Of a DNA stretch of 29,200 bases, positions 22,815 to 29,200 are shown piece after piece. A program made the translations under genes and the position numbers. The stretch covers positions 1 to 29,200 of the forward strand of contig CAZRHR010000031.1 of the NCBI GenBank assembly GCA_964599915.1, given 5' to 3'. The stretch comes from CAZRHR01 sp964599915. Its GTDB lineage: Bacteria > Bacteroidota > Bacteroidia > CAIKAF01. Positions within the stretch are counted from its first letter, which is position 1; every line of letters begins with the position of its first letter. Under the pieces are notes generated by a model. It was not told the origin of the DNA and made no database searches. It was given only the letters and a program-made list of their open reading frames with translations.

Positions 22815-24434
22815 TTATTGGGCAAATGTCACGGTCACCGTGCTGGAATTTCGGCCACGCTGACAGGCCAAGAAGGCATTGCTTGGCGACACCTGACTAG
22901 ATAATTCTGGATGAAAAAGGAGCTTCTTCTCTTTGTTGTTCCAAAGCAAACTTTTGGTCATCCGGCCATCTGGACTCACATTTACGGACACCACATTGCT
23001 TGAAGCAAAAACCGCGGTTTTGAATTTACCCTCTTGAACCAGTTTAAAATTGTCCGGATGGTCATTAAAGGTAATATAAAGCATGTCATTCTCTTTGTTA
23101 TGGTGCATATAGCAACCATACCCTAAGCTGTTTTCTGCCCTGGTATACGCTTTTTTACCTACGCGGTGCGACCATGCGATTTCTCCATTTACATCTACTT
23201 TGGTCACAAGCAAGTCGTTGTAGTAATAATAGTAATCGGTGTACACAAAGCCATTGCTGCTGGTACGCATCACTTCCACCACATAATATTGCTCACCCAA
23301 CATATAGTATGACCCATCTTTGCTGATAGACAAATCTTTGATATACATATTGGCTGCACTTAGTTTCCCTGATTTTTGATTGGATTTCCCAAAGTCAGCC
23401 AAGGTGGACGCCGGCAACTCTTCCATGTCGTCTTTAATGATTTGGTCTTTTTCTCTGTCGTAGATAAGGGAGACCACACCATTGACCGCACCTGGCTTTT
23501 TGCCATAAAATCCACTGGCCACCACACGTTCATCGGTTAGTTTAAAGCGGACACTAGTGACATATTTACTTTTTAGGTTTAGTTCTAAGTCTTTGATTTC
23601 ACCTTCGTTTTCTTCATCCATGCGGAAACTAAACAGGTGAATCACCCACGAACCCGTTTTGGATTTTACCCTTTTTTTCCTTTTCCCGTCGTTGTTGTTT
23701 TCCTCATCGTCATACACCGAAGAGCTAATGTATACTTCCTTGTCATTGGCCAATGCAATCTGGTTGAATAAAAAATACCGGTCTTGCACGGGAAACGTTA
23801 TTTCACGGGTATTTACCAAGGTTAAATCTTGAGAAAATAGTTTGAAAGTGTAGGTCTCTTCCTCTTTTCGTCCACCTTCTGCCTTGTAGAAATACAGAAA
23901 GTGTTTTTTGTCTTCAGAAAACACAATGTCTACTTCACCTAATTCGGCCCAATTGTCCACTTTTTCTCGATGGATTCGGTTGATTTTGCCGATTTTTTTG
24001 CCCTCTGAATTTAGATAAAAGGCATACGTGCTATATGTTTTGGATTTAGCATCATAATGGTTGAAGGAGGCAAACACTTGGTCTCCCACCACTTCCAACT
24101 TCGCATAACCTTCCGGAACGCTTACTCCTTCTGGCATGTCTTCTTGGGTGAGAATGGGACGCGACCATTTCAGGGACATGGAGCCAGCATCCAATAAGGC
24201 CAGCATGGGATGCACTTTTACAAGCGTGAAAAACAGCAGAAAGGTGTAATTGTATCGATAGCGAAGCTGATAACTGCCTTTTTCGGTGCCGCCCAAAATA
24301 GGACCCGGCACGCGACCGTCGGCTTTGGCTACTTTCTGTTTGTCTCCGAAAGACACTTTGTGCTTTTGAGACATGGCTGAATTTGAGCAAATTAAGCTCA
24401 AACTAAGCATGGCAATGAAAAATTTGGAGGTCAT
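22815..24434 (-). CDS. Large secreted protein of unknown function
   Basis: This 539-residue protein has a signal peptide (cleavage near AMSQ) and no further membrane helix apart from a modest hydrophobic stretch at about 62-80. The body alternates short beta strands with charged loops (EGVSVPEGYAKLEVVGDQVF, YIKDLSISKDGSYYMLGEQY), suggesting a beta-propeller-like or repeat beta fold. A lysine-rich patch (KRKKRVKSK) and a run of five tyrosines (near 405) stand out. I do not recognise the family. It is the last gene before a strong terminator and starts 27 bp after the M20 gene. It is probably exported to the periplasm or surface. Confidence 0.82.
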   Translation of the reverse strand: MTSKFFIAMLSLSLICSNSAMSQKHKVSFGDKQKVAKADGRVPGPILGGTEKGSYQLRYRYNYTFLLFFTLVKVHPMLALLDAGSMSLKWSRPILTQEDMPEGVSVPEGYAKLEVVGDQVFASFNHYDAKSKTYSTYAFYLNSEGKKIGKINRIHREKVDNWAELGEVDIVFSEDKKHFLYFYKAEGGRKEEETYTFKLFSQDLTLVNTREITFPVQDRYFLFNQIALANDKEVYISSSVYDDEENNNDGKRKKRVKSKTGSWVIHLFSFRMDEENEGEIKDLELNLKSKYVTSVRFKLTDERVVASGFYGKKPGAVNGVVSLIYDREKDQIIKDDMEELPASTLADFGKSNQKSGKLSAANMYIKDLSISKDGSYYMLGEQYYVVEVMRTSSNGFVYTDYYYYYNDLLVTKVDVNGEIAWSHRVGKKAYTRAENSLGYGCYMHHNKENDMLYITFNDHPDNFKLVQEGKFKTAVFASSNVVSVNVSPDGRMTKSLLWNNKEKKLLFHPELSSQVSPSNAFLACQRGRNSSTVTVTFAQ

Positions 24435-24461
24435 GATTGGTTAATTAGGCCTGCAAAATAT

Positions 24462-25655
24462 TCATTTTTTTAAAAAATGTAAAATTTGCCAAGTAAGCAT
24501 GGCGCCACCAAAGCAAGGGGCGCTTGGGTCTACATCAAACGAGGGATGATGTACAGAAAATTTCGTTTCGGCCGCATGGTTGGCGGTGCCCAACCGGAAA
24601 AACACAATCGGCACCTGCTGGCCATACCAAGCGAAATCTTCTGCCGTCATGCGTAAGGCAAGGTCATGAACAGCGTCTTCGCCCACGAGTTGAACGGCCT
24701 GGCCACGTGCTTTTTCGGTAAGGAGTGGGTCGTTGCTTAATGAAGGGTATCCGGACACAATGGTGGTTTCAATGTCCAGTTGATGTTGTTGGGCCACGGC
24801 CTGTGCCAGTGTTCGGATGGCATCGTGGGCTTTGGCTCGCCAGGTTTCGTCAAAGGTTCTAAACGTTCCACTTAAGGTCACTTCTGCCGGAATCACATTG
24901 GTAGCGCCCGGTGCCTCGATTCGGCCAATGGACAAGCGAGTGGGTGCATCCGGTGGGGCCAACCGTGAAGGAATGTCTTGAAGCTGCAAGATAAGTCGCG
25001 CAGCTGCCATGATGGGGTCTGTGAGCAAATGGGGCAAGGCGGCATGTCCTCCCGTTCCCTTGAGGGTAAAATAAAGTTCATCCGTAGAGGCCATGTAAGG
25101 ACCGGAACGAAATCCAAAATGCCCAATGGGTAAATCCGGCGCTACATGAAGTGCCATCATCCATTCGGGCTTGGGTTCGTTCTGCAATACACCGGCCTCA
25201 ATCATGTGGGTCGCACCACCGGGCAGTTTTTCTTCACCGGGTTGAAAAATGGCTTTGACGGTTCCCGACCATTGTTTCGGATTTTGATGCAGCCAATGCA
25301 AAGCCGCTAGCAATGCCGTCATGTGCACATCGTGTCCGCAAGCATGCATTTTTCCGTTATTCCGGGAAGCATACGCGGTTTTTAAGGCGGTTTGAATGGG
25401 TAAAGCATCCATGTCGGCCCGCAAGCCAATGCACGGACCGGGTGTGGCGCCATGAAGTACCGCTACCAATCCATGGCCGCCGACGCCTGTGGAATGATGA
25501 ATACCCCATTCAGTGAGGGTTTTCGACAGGAACGCTGCGGTTTCTTCTTCTTGGAAGGAAAGTTCCGGATATTGATGTAAATGTTCCCTTATGCGGGTCC
25601 ATTTTTCTGCATCTTTCAGAAATTCAGTTAGAAACAAGGAGGCCTCCGGCGTCAT
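24462..25655 (-). CDS. M20 (M20D) amidohydrolase / metallopeptidase
   Basis: The 397-residue enzyme is of the amidohydrolase type that cleaves N-acyl amino acids or related amides (hippurate hydrolase, IAA-amino-acid hydrolase, N-acetyl-L,L-diaminopimelate deacetylase relatives). Metal-binding residues are in place: C106 and H108 (MHACGHDVH), E141/E142 (QPGEE), H170 (MALHV) and the C-terminal VHHPSFDVD. The dimerisation/lid domain lies at about 185-295. No signal peptide is present, so it is cytoplasmic. Its ATG overlaps the stop of the TauE/SafE gene (ATGA). The natural substrate cannot be fixed from sequence. Confidence 0.93.
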   Translation of the reverse strand: MTPEASLFLTEFLKDAEKWTRIREHLHQYPELSFQEEETAAFLSKTLTEWGIHHSTGVGGHGLVAVLHGATPGPCIGLRADMDALPIQTALKTAYASRNNGKMHACGHDVHMTALLAALHWLHQNPKQWSGTVKAIFQPGEEKLPGGATHMIEAGVLQNEPKPEWMMALHVAPDLPIGHFGFRSGPYMASTDELYFTLKGTGGHAALPHLLTDPIMAAARLILQLQDIPSRLAPPDAPTRLSIGRIEAPGATNVIPAEVTLSGTFRTFDETWRAKAHDAIRTLAQAVAQQHQLDIETTIVSGYPSLSNDPLLTEKARGQAVQLVGEDAVHDLALRMTAEDFAWYGQQVPIVFFRLGTANHAAETKFSVHHPSFDVDPSAPCFGGAMLTWQILHFLKK

Positions 25656-26020
25656 TTTCCAAGCATAAATTTAACGGACACCAGCAATAGGAAAACGCCA
25701 AAAATGCGCCGCACCATGCTGGCATCCAATTTCAAGGCGTACTTGGAGCCAAAAAAACTACCGGCAATAAAAAACAAGGCAATCACCGCCGCATAGGAAA
25801 AATGCACCTGGCCTTTTTGGTAATAATTCCACACGCCTAAAATGCCCACTGGAACCATTAAAACGGCAAGGCTGGTACCTTGGGCCATGTGTTGAGAGAG
25901 TCCTAAAAAATACACAAGTGCCGGAACCATAATGATGCCGCCTCCTACACCTACAAAACCACTTAAATATCCTGCGGCCAGTCCAATCAATGCCAAAATG
26001 GGCCAAGTTTGTATTTCCAT
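25652..26020 (-). CDS. TauE/SafE family permease, half-size
   Basis: This 122-residue membrane protein has about four hydrophobic helices. It includes the family signature GYLSGFVGVGGGIIMVPALV (residues 17-36) and QGTSLAVLM. TauE/SafE transporters usually have about 240-270 residues as an internal duplication, so this is a half-size form that would have to oligomerise. The family exports sulfite or organosulfonates and takes up small anions; no substrate is assignable here. It overlaps the M20 gene by 4 bases and lies 69 bp after the DUF2490 gene. A near-match to the -7 motif (TATCTTCG on the minus strand at about 26025-26032) could give an internal promoter. Confidence 0.88.
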   Translation of the reverse strand: MEIQTWPILALIGLAAGYLSGFVGVGGGIIMVPALVYFLGLSQHMAQGTSLAVLMVPVGILGVWNYYQKGQVHFSYAAVIALFFIAGSFFGSKYALKLDASMVRRIFGVFLLLVSVKFMLGK

Positions 26021-26089
26021 AAAAACGAAGATAGGGAATCTTGAGGCAAATTTTCTTTTATCTGGATCTCCCAGACCCGAAGGGTTTGG

Positions 26090-26785
26090 CTATTTTCTTT
26101 TCACCGGATTCCAGTCTATGGCATACCTAACCATAAGTCCAATGTCTCGATCGCGTGCGGCAAATGCCGTGTTAATTTGGTAAATTAGTCCTAAGGTGAG
26201 GGTTTGTCCCTTGATGATTTCCCAGTCGTGGGCCAGGGTAAAGCGATGCCTGGAAATGGGCGTTTCGGCGGTGCCATTCAATGGAAACCAAGCCTCATAA
26301 CTCAATTCTGTTTTTACAGGAACTTGAGGCCATTTATAGGCCAGGCGCAATCGCTCTCTGAGATGAAAACGCCAAGGAATATTTTGATTAGGACGCGTGT
26401 CGAACCTAACCTGTCCATGAGAACGAAGACCCAATTCGAACCGTTTGAATTTTCTGGACAAGGTGAAACCTGCTTGAACCCGATGTCTCGTGTGATATTG
26501 TTCTTGGTTAGGCCGGTACCGTTCTTCGATTCGATACGCCAGGTTCAGACTTAATCCTTCTATGGGCGTGTAAGATGTGCCGGTTTGAAGATATCCTTTT
26601 TGTGATTGGCCTATGTTTTCATTCCATCGGTGCTCCACATGTACATGGCTTTCCCATTGGCGGTTCCAGCTGCGTTTAATCCGAAATCCAGTCCATAACA
26701 TGCCGTCATGAATCATGGATTGGGCGGACACCAACCCAGAAAGGAAAAGCGAAAGCCAAAGAAGAAATGTCTTAATCCTCATCAT
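26090..26785 (-). CDS. DUF2490 outer-membrane protein
   Basis: This 231-residue protein has a signal peptide (cleavage near VSAQ). It consists of amphipathic beta strands with many aromatic and arginine residues (WESHVHVEHRWNEN, NLAYRIEERYRP, HTRHRVQAGFTLS). This is typical of DUF2490, a small outer-membrane beta-barrel family of unknown function common in Bacteroidota. It starts inside the 3' end of the DUF4956 gene (14-base overlap; two adjacent ATGs are possible), so it is translationally coupled. The pairing of a membrane DUF4956 protein with an outer-membrane barrel suggests an envelope task. Confidence 0.86.
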   Translation of the reverse strand: MMRIKTFLLWLSLFLSGLVSAQSMIHDGMLWTGFRIKRSWNRQWESHVHVEHRWNENIGQSQKGYLQTGTSYTPIEGLSLNLAYRIEERYRPNQEQYHTRHRVQAGFTLSRKFKRFELGLRSHGQVRFDTRPNQNIPWRFHLRERLRLAYKWPQVPVKTELSYEAWFPLNGTAETPISRHRFTLAHDWEIIKGQTLTLGLIYQINTAFAARDRDIGLMVRYAIDWNPVKRK

Positions 26786-27425
26786 CGTCTCCTGCTACCG
26801 TGCTGCCGTCGTCTTCTTCCAAGCTTAAAAACCGAATTTTTAATACCGCCTGATTTTTTTGTAGGTTGTATTTTACCACAGTTACGCCAGTAATGTTTAG
26901 GCCGGTGATGCTGCGCAATTCTTGAAGCAATTGTTCTCGGTTGCGGGGATGTAGGTTTTCAATTTGCCCGTAAATGAGGGTGCGCTCCGATTCATTTTTC
27001 AGCAACTGAAATTTCTCATAGACCACCAGAAGTGCGGTAATTAATACGTTGGCTAAAATGATTTCGGCCAGAGAAAGATGTTTTCCTCCCAACGCATTGA
27101 CCACAGACATACCAATGGCAGTAAAAAGGTGGGTCATTTCCCGAAGGGGAATTTGTTGTGTGCGGTAACGAATGATGCCAAAAATGGCAAAAAGCCCAAG
27201 GGCCATGCCCAATTCCAACTGTCCATCGCCAAGTAAATAACTTAAAATGAACACCACCGAACCAATGGTAAGGAAGGAAAAGGCAAATCCTCTTTTTTGG
27301 CTTCGCGAGTAGTACAGCCACAAGGTGTTTAAGCCAAGGAAAAATAAATTGAAGAAAAAAGCCAAAACGAGCATTTGAACGGCCGGGCCATTCATCCAGG
27401 TTTCAGCAAGTAAAATAGGTGTCAT
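26772..27425 (-). CDS. DUF4956 membrane protein
   Basis: This 217-residue protein has about four transmembrane helices in residues 17-150 (LVLAFFFNLFFLGLNTLWLY; SFLTIGSVVFILSYLLG; LGMALGLFAIFGIIRYRT; IILANVLITALLVVYE). A soluble C-terminal domain (about 160-205) is ferredoxin-like in pattern, followed by a very acidic tail. FAIFGIIRYRTQQIPLREMTHLF is the DUF4956 hallmark. In other bacteria DUF4956 genes often sit beside VTC-type polyphosphate polymerase or CotH-like genes. Neither is present here. It overlaps both neighbours (4 bases upstream, 14 downstream). Confidence 0.88.
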   Translation of the reverse strand: MTPILLAETWMNGPAVQMLVLAFFFNLFFLGLNTLWLYYSRSQKRGFAFSFLTIGSVVFILSYLLGDGQLELGMALGLFAIFGIIRYRTQQIPLREMTHLFTAIGMSVVNALGGKHLSLAEIILANVLITALLVVYEKFQLLKNESERTLIYGQIENLHPRNREQLLQELRSITGLNITGVTVVKYNLQKNQAVLKIRFLSLEEDDGSTVAGDDDED

Positions 27426-27952
27426 GGGTTTTCATCATTGGGTTCATCGGGCGCACTATAAAAGGTGTACTCAAACTTTTTTTCTCGTATGATGCGGCCT
27501 TGTGCATCTTCACGAACCTCTCGAACCAGCAGTCCTTTTTCATAGAAAAACCGGTCGGTATGTTGTAATTTTTTTTTGCGGTAAAGGGCTTCTGCAATGC
27601 AAGCCCCACTTTCATCATAGGAGAAGGTGGTGCGCACCCAAGCTATTTTCCCGGAGGGATTCCAAAGGGTTTCTTCGACCAATCGCTTTCCTGCATACGT
27701 GCGCGTTTCTCTTCTGGTGATGTCTCCGCTTCGGTTATAAGAGATTCGTTCGTACCAGTCGCCTCTTTCGTTGAAGGACATTTTTTCGCTCGTATGTACC
27801 ACGGGGCCGCCTAAAGCCGGCTCGTGAATGGTTTCTGTGGACGTGGCAATCTGGTTAAGTTTTCGGGATTTTTTTCCGCTTCCTTGACCAAAACAGACGA
27901 GCGGTAGCAGGCCCAGTAACAAGATGAGGTTTAATCGCATGGCCATGCTCAT
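27422..27952 (-). CDS. Secreted protein with short YD/MORN-like repeats
   Basis: This 176-residue protein has a signal peptide (hydrophobic to about residue 22, cleavage near CFGQ). A run of beta-hairpin-like repeats follows, spaced by about 20 residues: FNERGDWYERISYNRSGDI, YAGKRLVEETLWNPSGKI, FSYDESGACIAEALYRKKK, FFYEKGLLVREVREDAQGR. This resembles the MORN/RHS-like repeats of small Bacteroidota periplasmic proteins; no defined function. It overlaps by 4 bases with the small lipoprotein gene before it and the DUF4956 gene after it. Three in-frame ATGs (27952, 27946, 27940) exist; the first gives the ATGA overlap. Confidence 0.8.
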   Translation of the reverse strand: MSMAMRLNLILLLGLLPLVCFGQGSGKKSRKLNQIATSTETIHEPALGGPVVHTSEKMSFNERGDWYERISYNRSGDITRRETRTYAGKRLVEETLWNPSGKIAWVRTTFSYDESGACIAEALYRKKKLQHTDRFFYEKGLLVREVREDAQGRIIREKKFEYTFYSAPDEPNDENP

Positions 27953-28347
27953 TCAAAGATTACCAAATCCGGTGCGGTCACCAAGGTTTCACCGGATGGA
28001 ATGGTGACTTCTGCAAAAACAGGAACCTGTTGTGTCGGAGATTGAAGGGTAGAATCTTTGCTGTAGGTGAAGAGCTTATAATGCCCAGGCCGCAAAAAGC
28101 GAAACTCATACCAGCCGTCGTAATCGGTACGAAAATCGTCGGAATAGACTTGGTCTTCGCCATAGATGATGTACACTCGCTGGTCTTGGGCGAAATATTC
28201 TCGAATAAATACGGTGAAAGATGCGTTATAGTCCCTGACCCGAACGCGTCCTCGAATACTGGCATTTCCTCCTTCTCCTGCAGGTTTTTCGCAGGCAGAA
28301 AGGAGAAAAACCGTTATAAAAAGTACCGAAAGGCTTCTGTAAAACAT
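27949..28347 (-). CDS. Small lipoprotein with carboxypeptidase-regulatory-like fold
   Basis: This is a 132-residue lipoprotein. Its signal sequence ends in the lipobox LLSAC (Cys19). A single beta-rich domain follows, with GRVRVRDYNASFTVFIREYF, DYDGWYEFRFLRPGHYKLFTYS and EVTIPSGETLV. This is the pattern of carboxypeptidase-regulatory-like/prealbumin-fold domains that decorate surface proteins in Bacteroidota. No enzymatic motif. It begins 3 nt after the Omp28-like gene and overlaps the following gene by 4 bases. Confidence 0.82.
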   Translation of the reverse strand: MFYRSLSVLFITVFLLSACEKPAGEGGNASIRGRVRVRDYNASFTVFIREYFAQDQRVYIIYGEDQVYSDDFRTDYDGWYEFRFLRPGHYKLFTYSKDSTLQSPTQQVPVFAEVTIPSGETLVTAPDLVIFE

Positions 28348-28350
28348 AGG

Positions 28351-29200
28351 TTATGGTAGAAGGGGTAAGGATTCTGCTTGAATCACCTGTCGGTTTTCAT
28401 CATTATATAGAAAAGCGACCAGATGTAATTGGGCCGGGTTCCATTTTCCCGGATCAATCTTGATGCCGAACCCTAACGTTGTATCTGCTCCGGAGGCCAA
28501 AGTAGAACCGGGAATGGCGGAACCCCAAATGCTGCTTACAGGCGCACGAAGAATATAGCTATGGTTATAATCCGGAATGTCTTCTACCGGTGCGTCATAG
28601 TCTTTTTGCCAATTGATAAAGTTGTTTTCTGTAAGGTAAACGACCAATCGAGTGGTGGTGGGAAGTGCGTTGAGTCCACGGGCATTAACAAAAACGCAGG
28701 CGGACGAGTCTGCAGGGGTGTAATTGGTTTGGATTTGTAAATCGGCATCCGGTGGGGTGGCCAATAAATCATTAACCAGTTGTCCCCAATTGGTGTGAGA
28801 AATCACAATAGAGCCATTGTTTGGAATTCGGTTGACCAATCCTTTTGGAATGCCGGAAGCAGAAACGCCAAACGTTTCATCAATGGCTTTGGCAATCGGG
28901 GTGCGAAAGTCGTAAGTAAACTTGCTGCCGTTCATGGGAACGGTAAACGGAATGGAGAATTCGGAATGTAAGGCCAACCCTACCACCCGGCCATTGTTGG
29001 CTTCCACCAACGCTTTAAGGGTTTCTCCTGCACGGGGACAATTTCCGCAGCGATGTCCGGTGAAATCCTCAAGTAAGACTTTTCTTACCGGATTGGTTCG
29101 TGGGGTAAAGGCGGGTGGATTTTCTAAGCAAGGAAATGGATTTTGGCTTCCATCGCCATCCGGGTTTTCGATATAATCGCAACCGCTGGCCAAAACCAGT
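28351..29200 (-). CDS. Omp28-related outer-membrane lipoprotein (5' end outside window)
   Basis: At least 282 residues are present; the N-terminus lies beyond the window edge. The visible start LVLASGC is a lipobox, so only the first part of the signal sequence is missing. A thioredoxin-like region follows, with VLLEDFTGHRCGNCPRAGET (a CxxC within the Omp28 hallmark DFTGHRCGNCP). VVGLALHSEFS and GVSASGIPKGLVNR come next, then a beta-sandwich C-terminus. Omp28-related proteins are surface or periplasmic lipoproteins of unclear redox role. It is the first visible gene of the minus-strand envelope run; the next gene starts 3 nt after its stop. Confidence 0.88.
   Translation of the reverse strand, partial: LVLASGCDYIENPDGDGSQNPFPCLENPPAFTPRTNPVRKVLLEDFTGHRCGNCPRAGETLKALVEANNGRVVGLALHSEFSIPFTVPMNGSKFTYDFRTPIAKAIDETFGVSASGIPKGLVNRIPNNGSIVISHTNWGQLVNDLLATPPDADLQIQTNYTPADSSACVFVNARGLNALPTTTRLVVYLTENNFINWQKDYDAPVEDIPDYNHSYILRAPVSSIWGSAIPGSTLASGADTTLGFGIKIDPGKWNPAQLHLVAFLYNDENRQVIQAESLPLLP

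Noticed and set aside
26071..26089. Hairpin CCAGACCC/GGGTTTGG just after the DUF2490 stop
   Set aside because: On the minus strand it has an A-C mismatch and no adjacent T-run, so it is not a convincing terminator; it may only slow transcription.

Overview
The window reads as a chromosomal segment of a Bacteroidota genome, probably of the flavobacterial/sphingobacterial type. Supporting signs are six exact matches to the Bacteroidota -7 promoter motif TAnnTTTG upstream of genes, a RemB-like outer-membrane protein, Omp28-, DUF2490-, DUF4956- and GH3-family proteins typical of the phylum, and weak or absent Shine-Dalgarno sites. Most of it is ordinary core and envelope gene content of moderate GC. 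The first ~600 bases are clearly AT-richer.

Left part (1-4672, mostly +): an AT-rich small gene of possible SecB-like fold ends just before a tRNA-Asn(GTT) gene on the minus strand, which has its own canonical promoter and terminator. A tight plus-strand operon follows: rbfA, a radical SAM/SPASM protein, a membrane-anchored LytM protein with degenerate metal ligands, and a GH3-family enzyme.

4673-6052 has no gene. It holds a cluster of short GAGCGnAGnCGA-type repeats, then a roughly 271-bp tandem repeat with three core copies. A diverged inverted copy of the same core lies 17 kb away at about 22.55-22.64 kb.

6053-10584 (minus strand): a SAM methyltransferase, a second type of intergenic element (about 6780-7007), and the protein quality-control block tig, clpP, clpX. 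Rho-independent terminators separate tig from clpP and clpP from clpX. tRNA-Leu(TAG) sits just upstream of tig. A large secreted M48 metallopeptidase follows on the minus strand. Divergent from it on the plus strand are a DUF695 gene, a methionine/kynurenine-type aminotransferase and a CPA2 (KefB-type) cation/proton antiporter.

16.7-22.4 kb (minus strand): a RemB/Wzi-like outer-membrane protein is translationally coupled to a TPR histidine kinase. A paralogous TPR histidine kinase with its own -7 promoter element lies downstream. Neither kinase has a receiver, and no response regulator is present.

22.8-29.2 kb (minus strand): a compact run of eight mostly overlapping genes for envelope and secreted proteins (Omp28-like lipoprotein, small lipoprotein, secreted repeat protein, DUF4956 membrane protein, DUF2490 beta-barrel, half-size TauE/SafE permease, M20 amidohydrolase, large secreted unknown). 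A strong terminator closes it. The most unusual features are the tandem/inverted repeat family, the apparently dead LytM protein in the rbfA operon, the coupled RemB/paired orphan kinase cluster, and the uncharacterised envelope operon.
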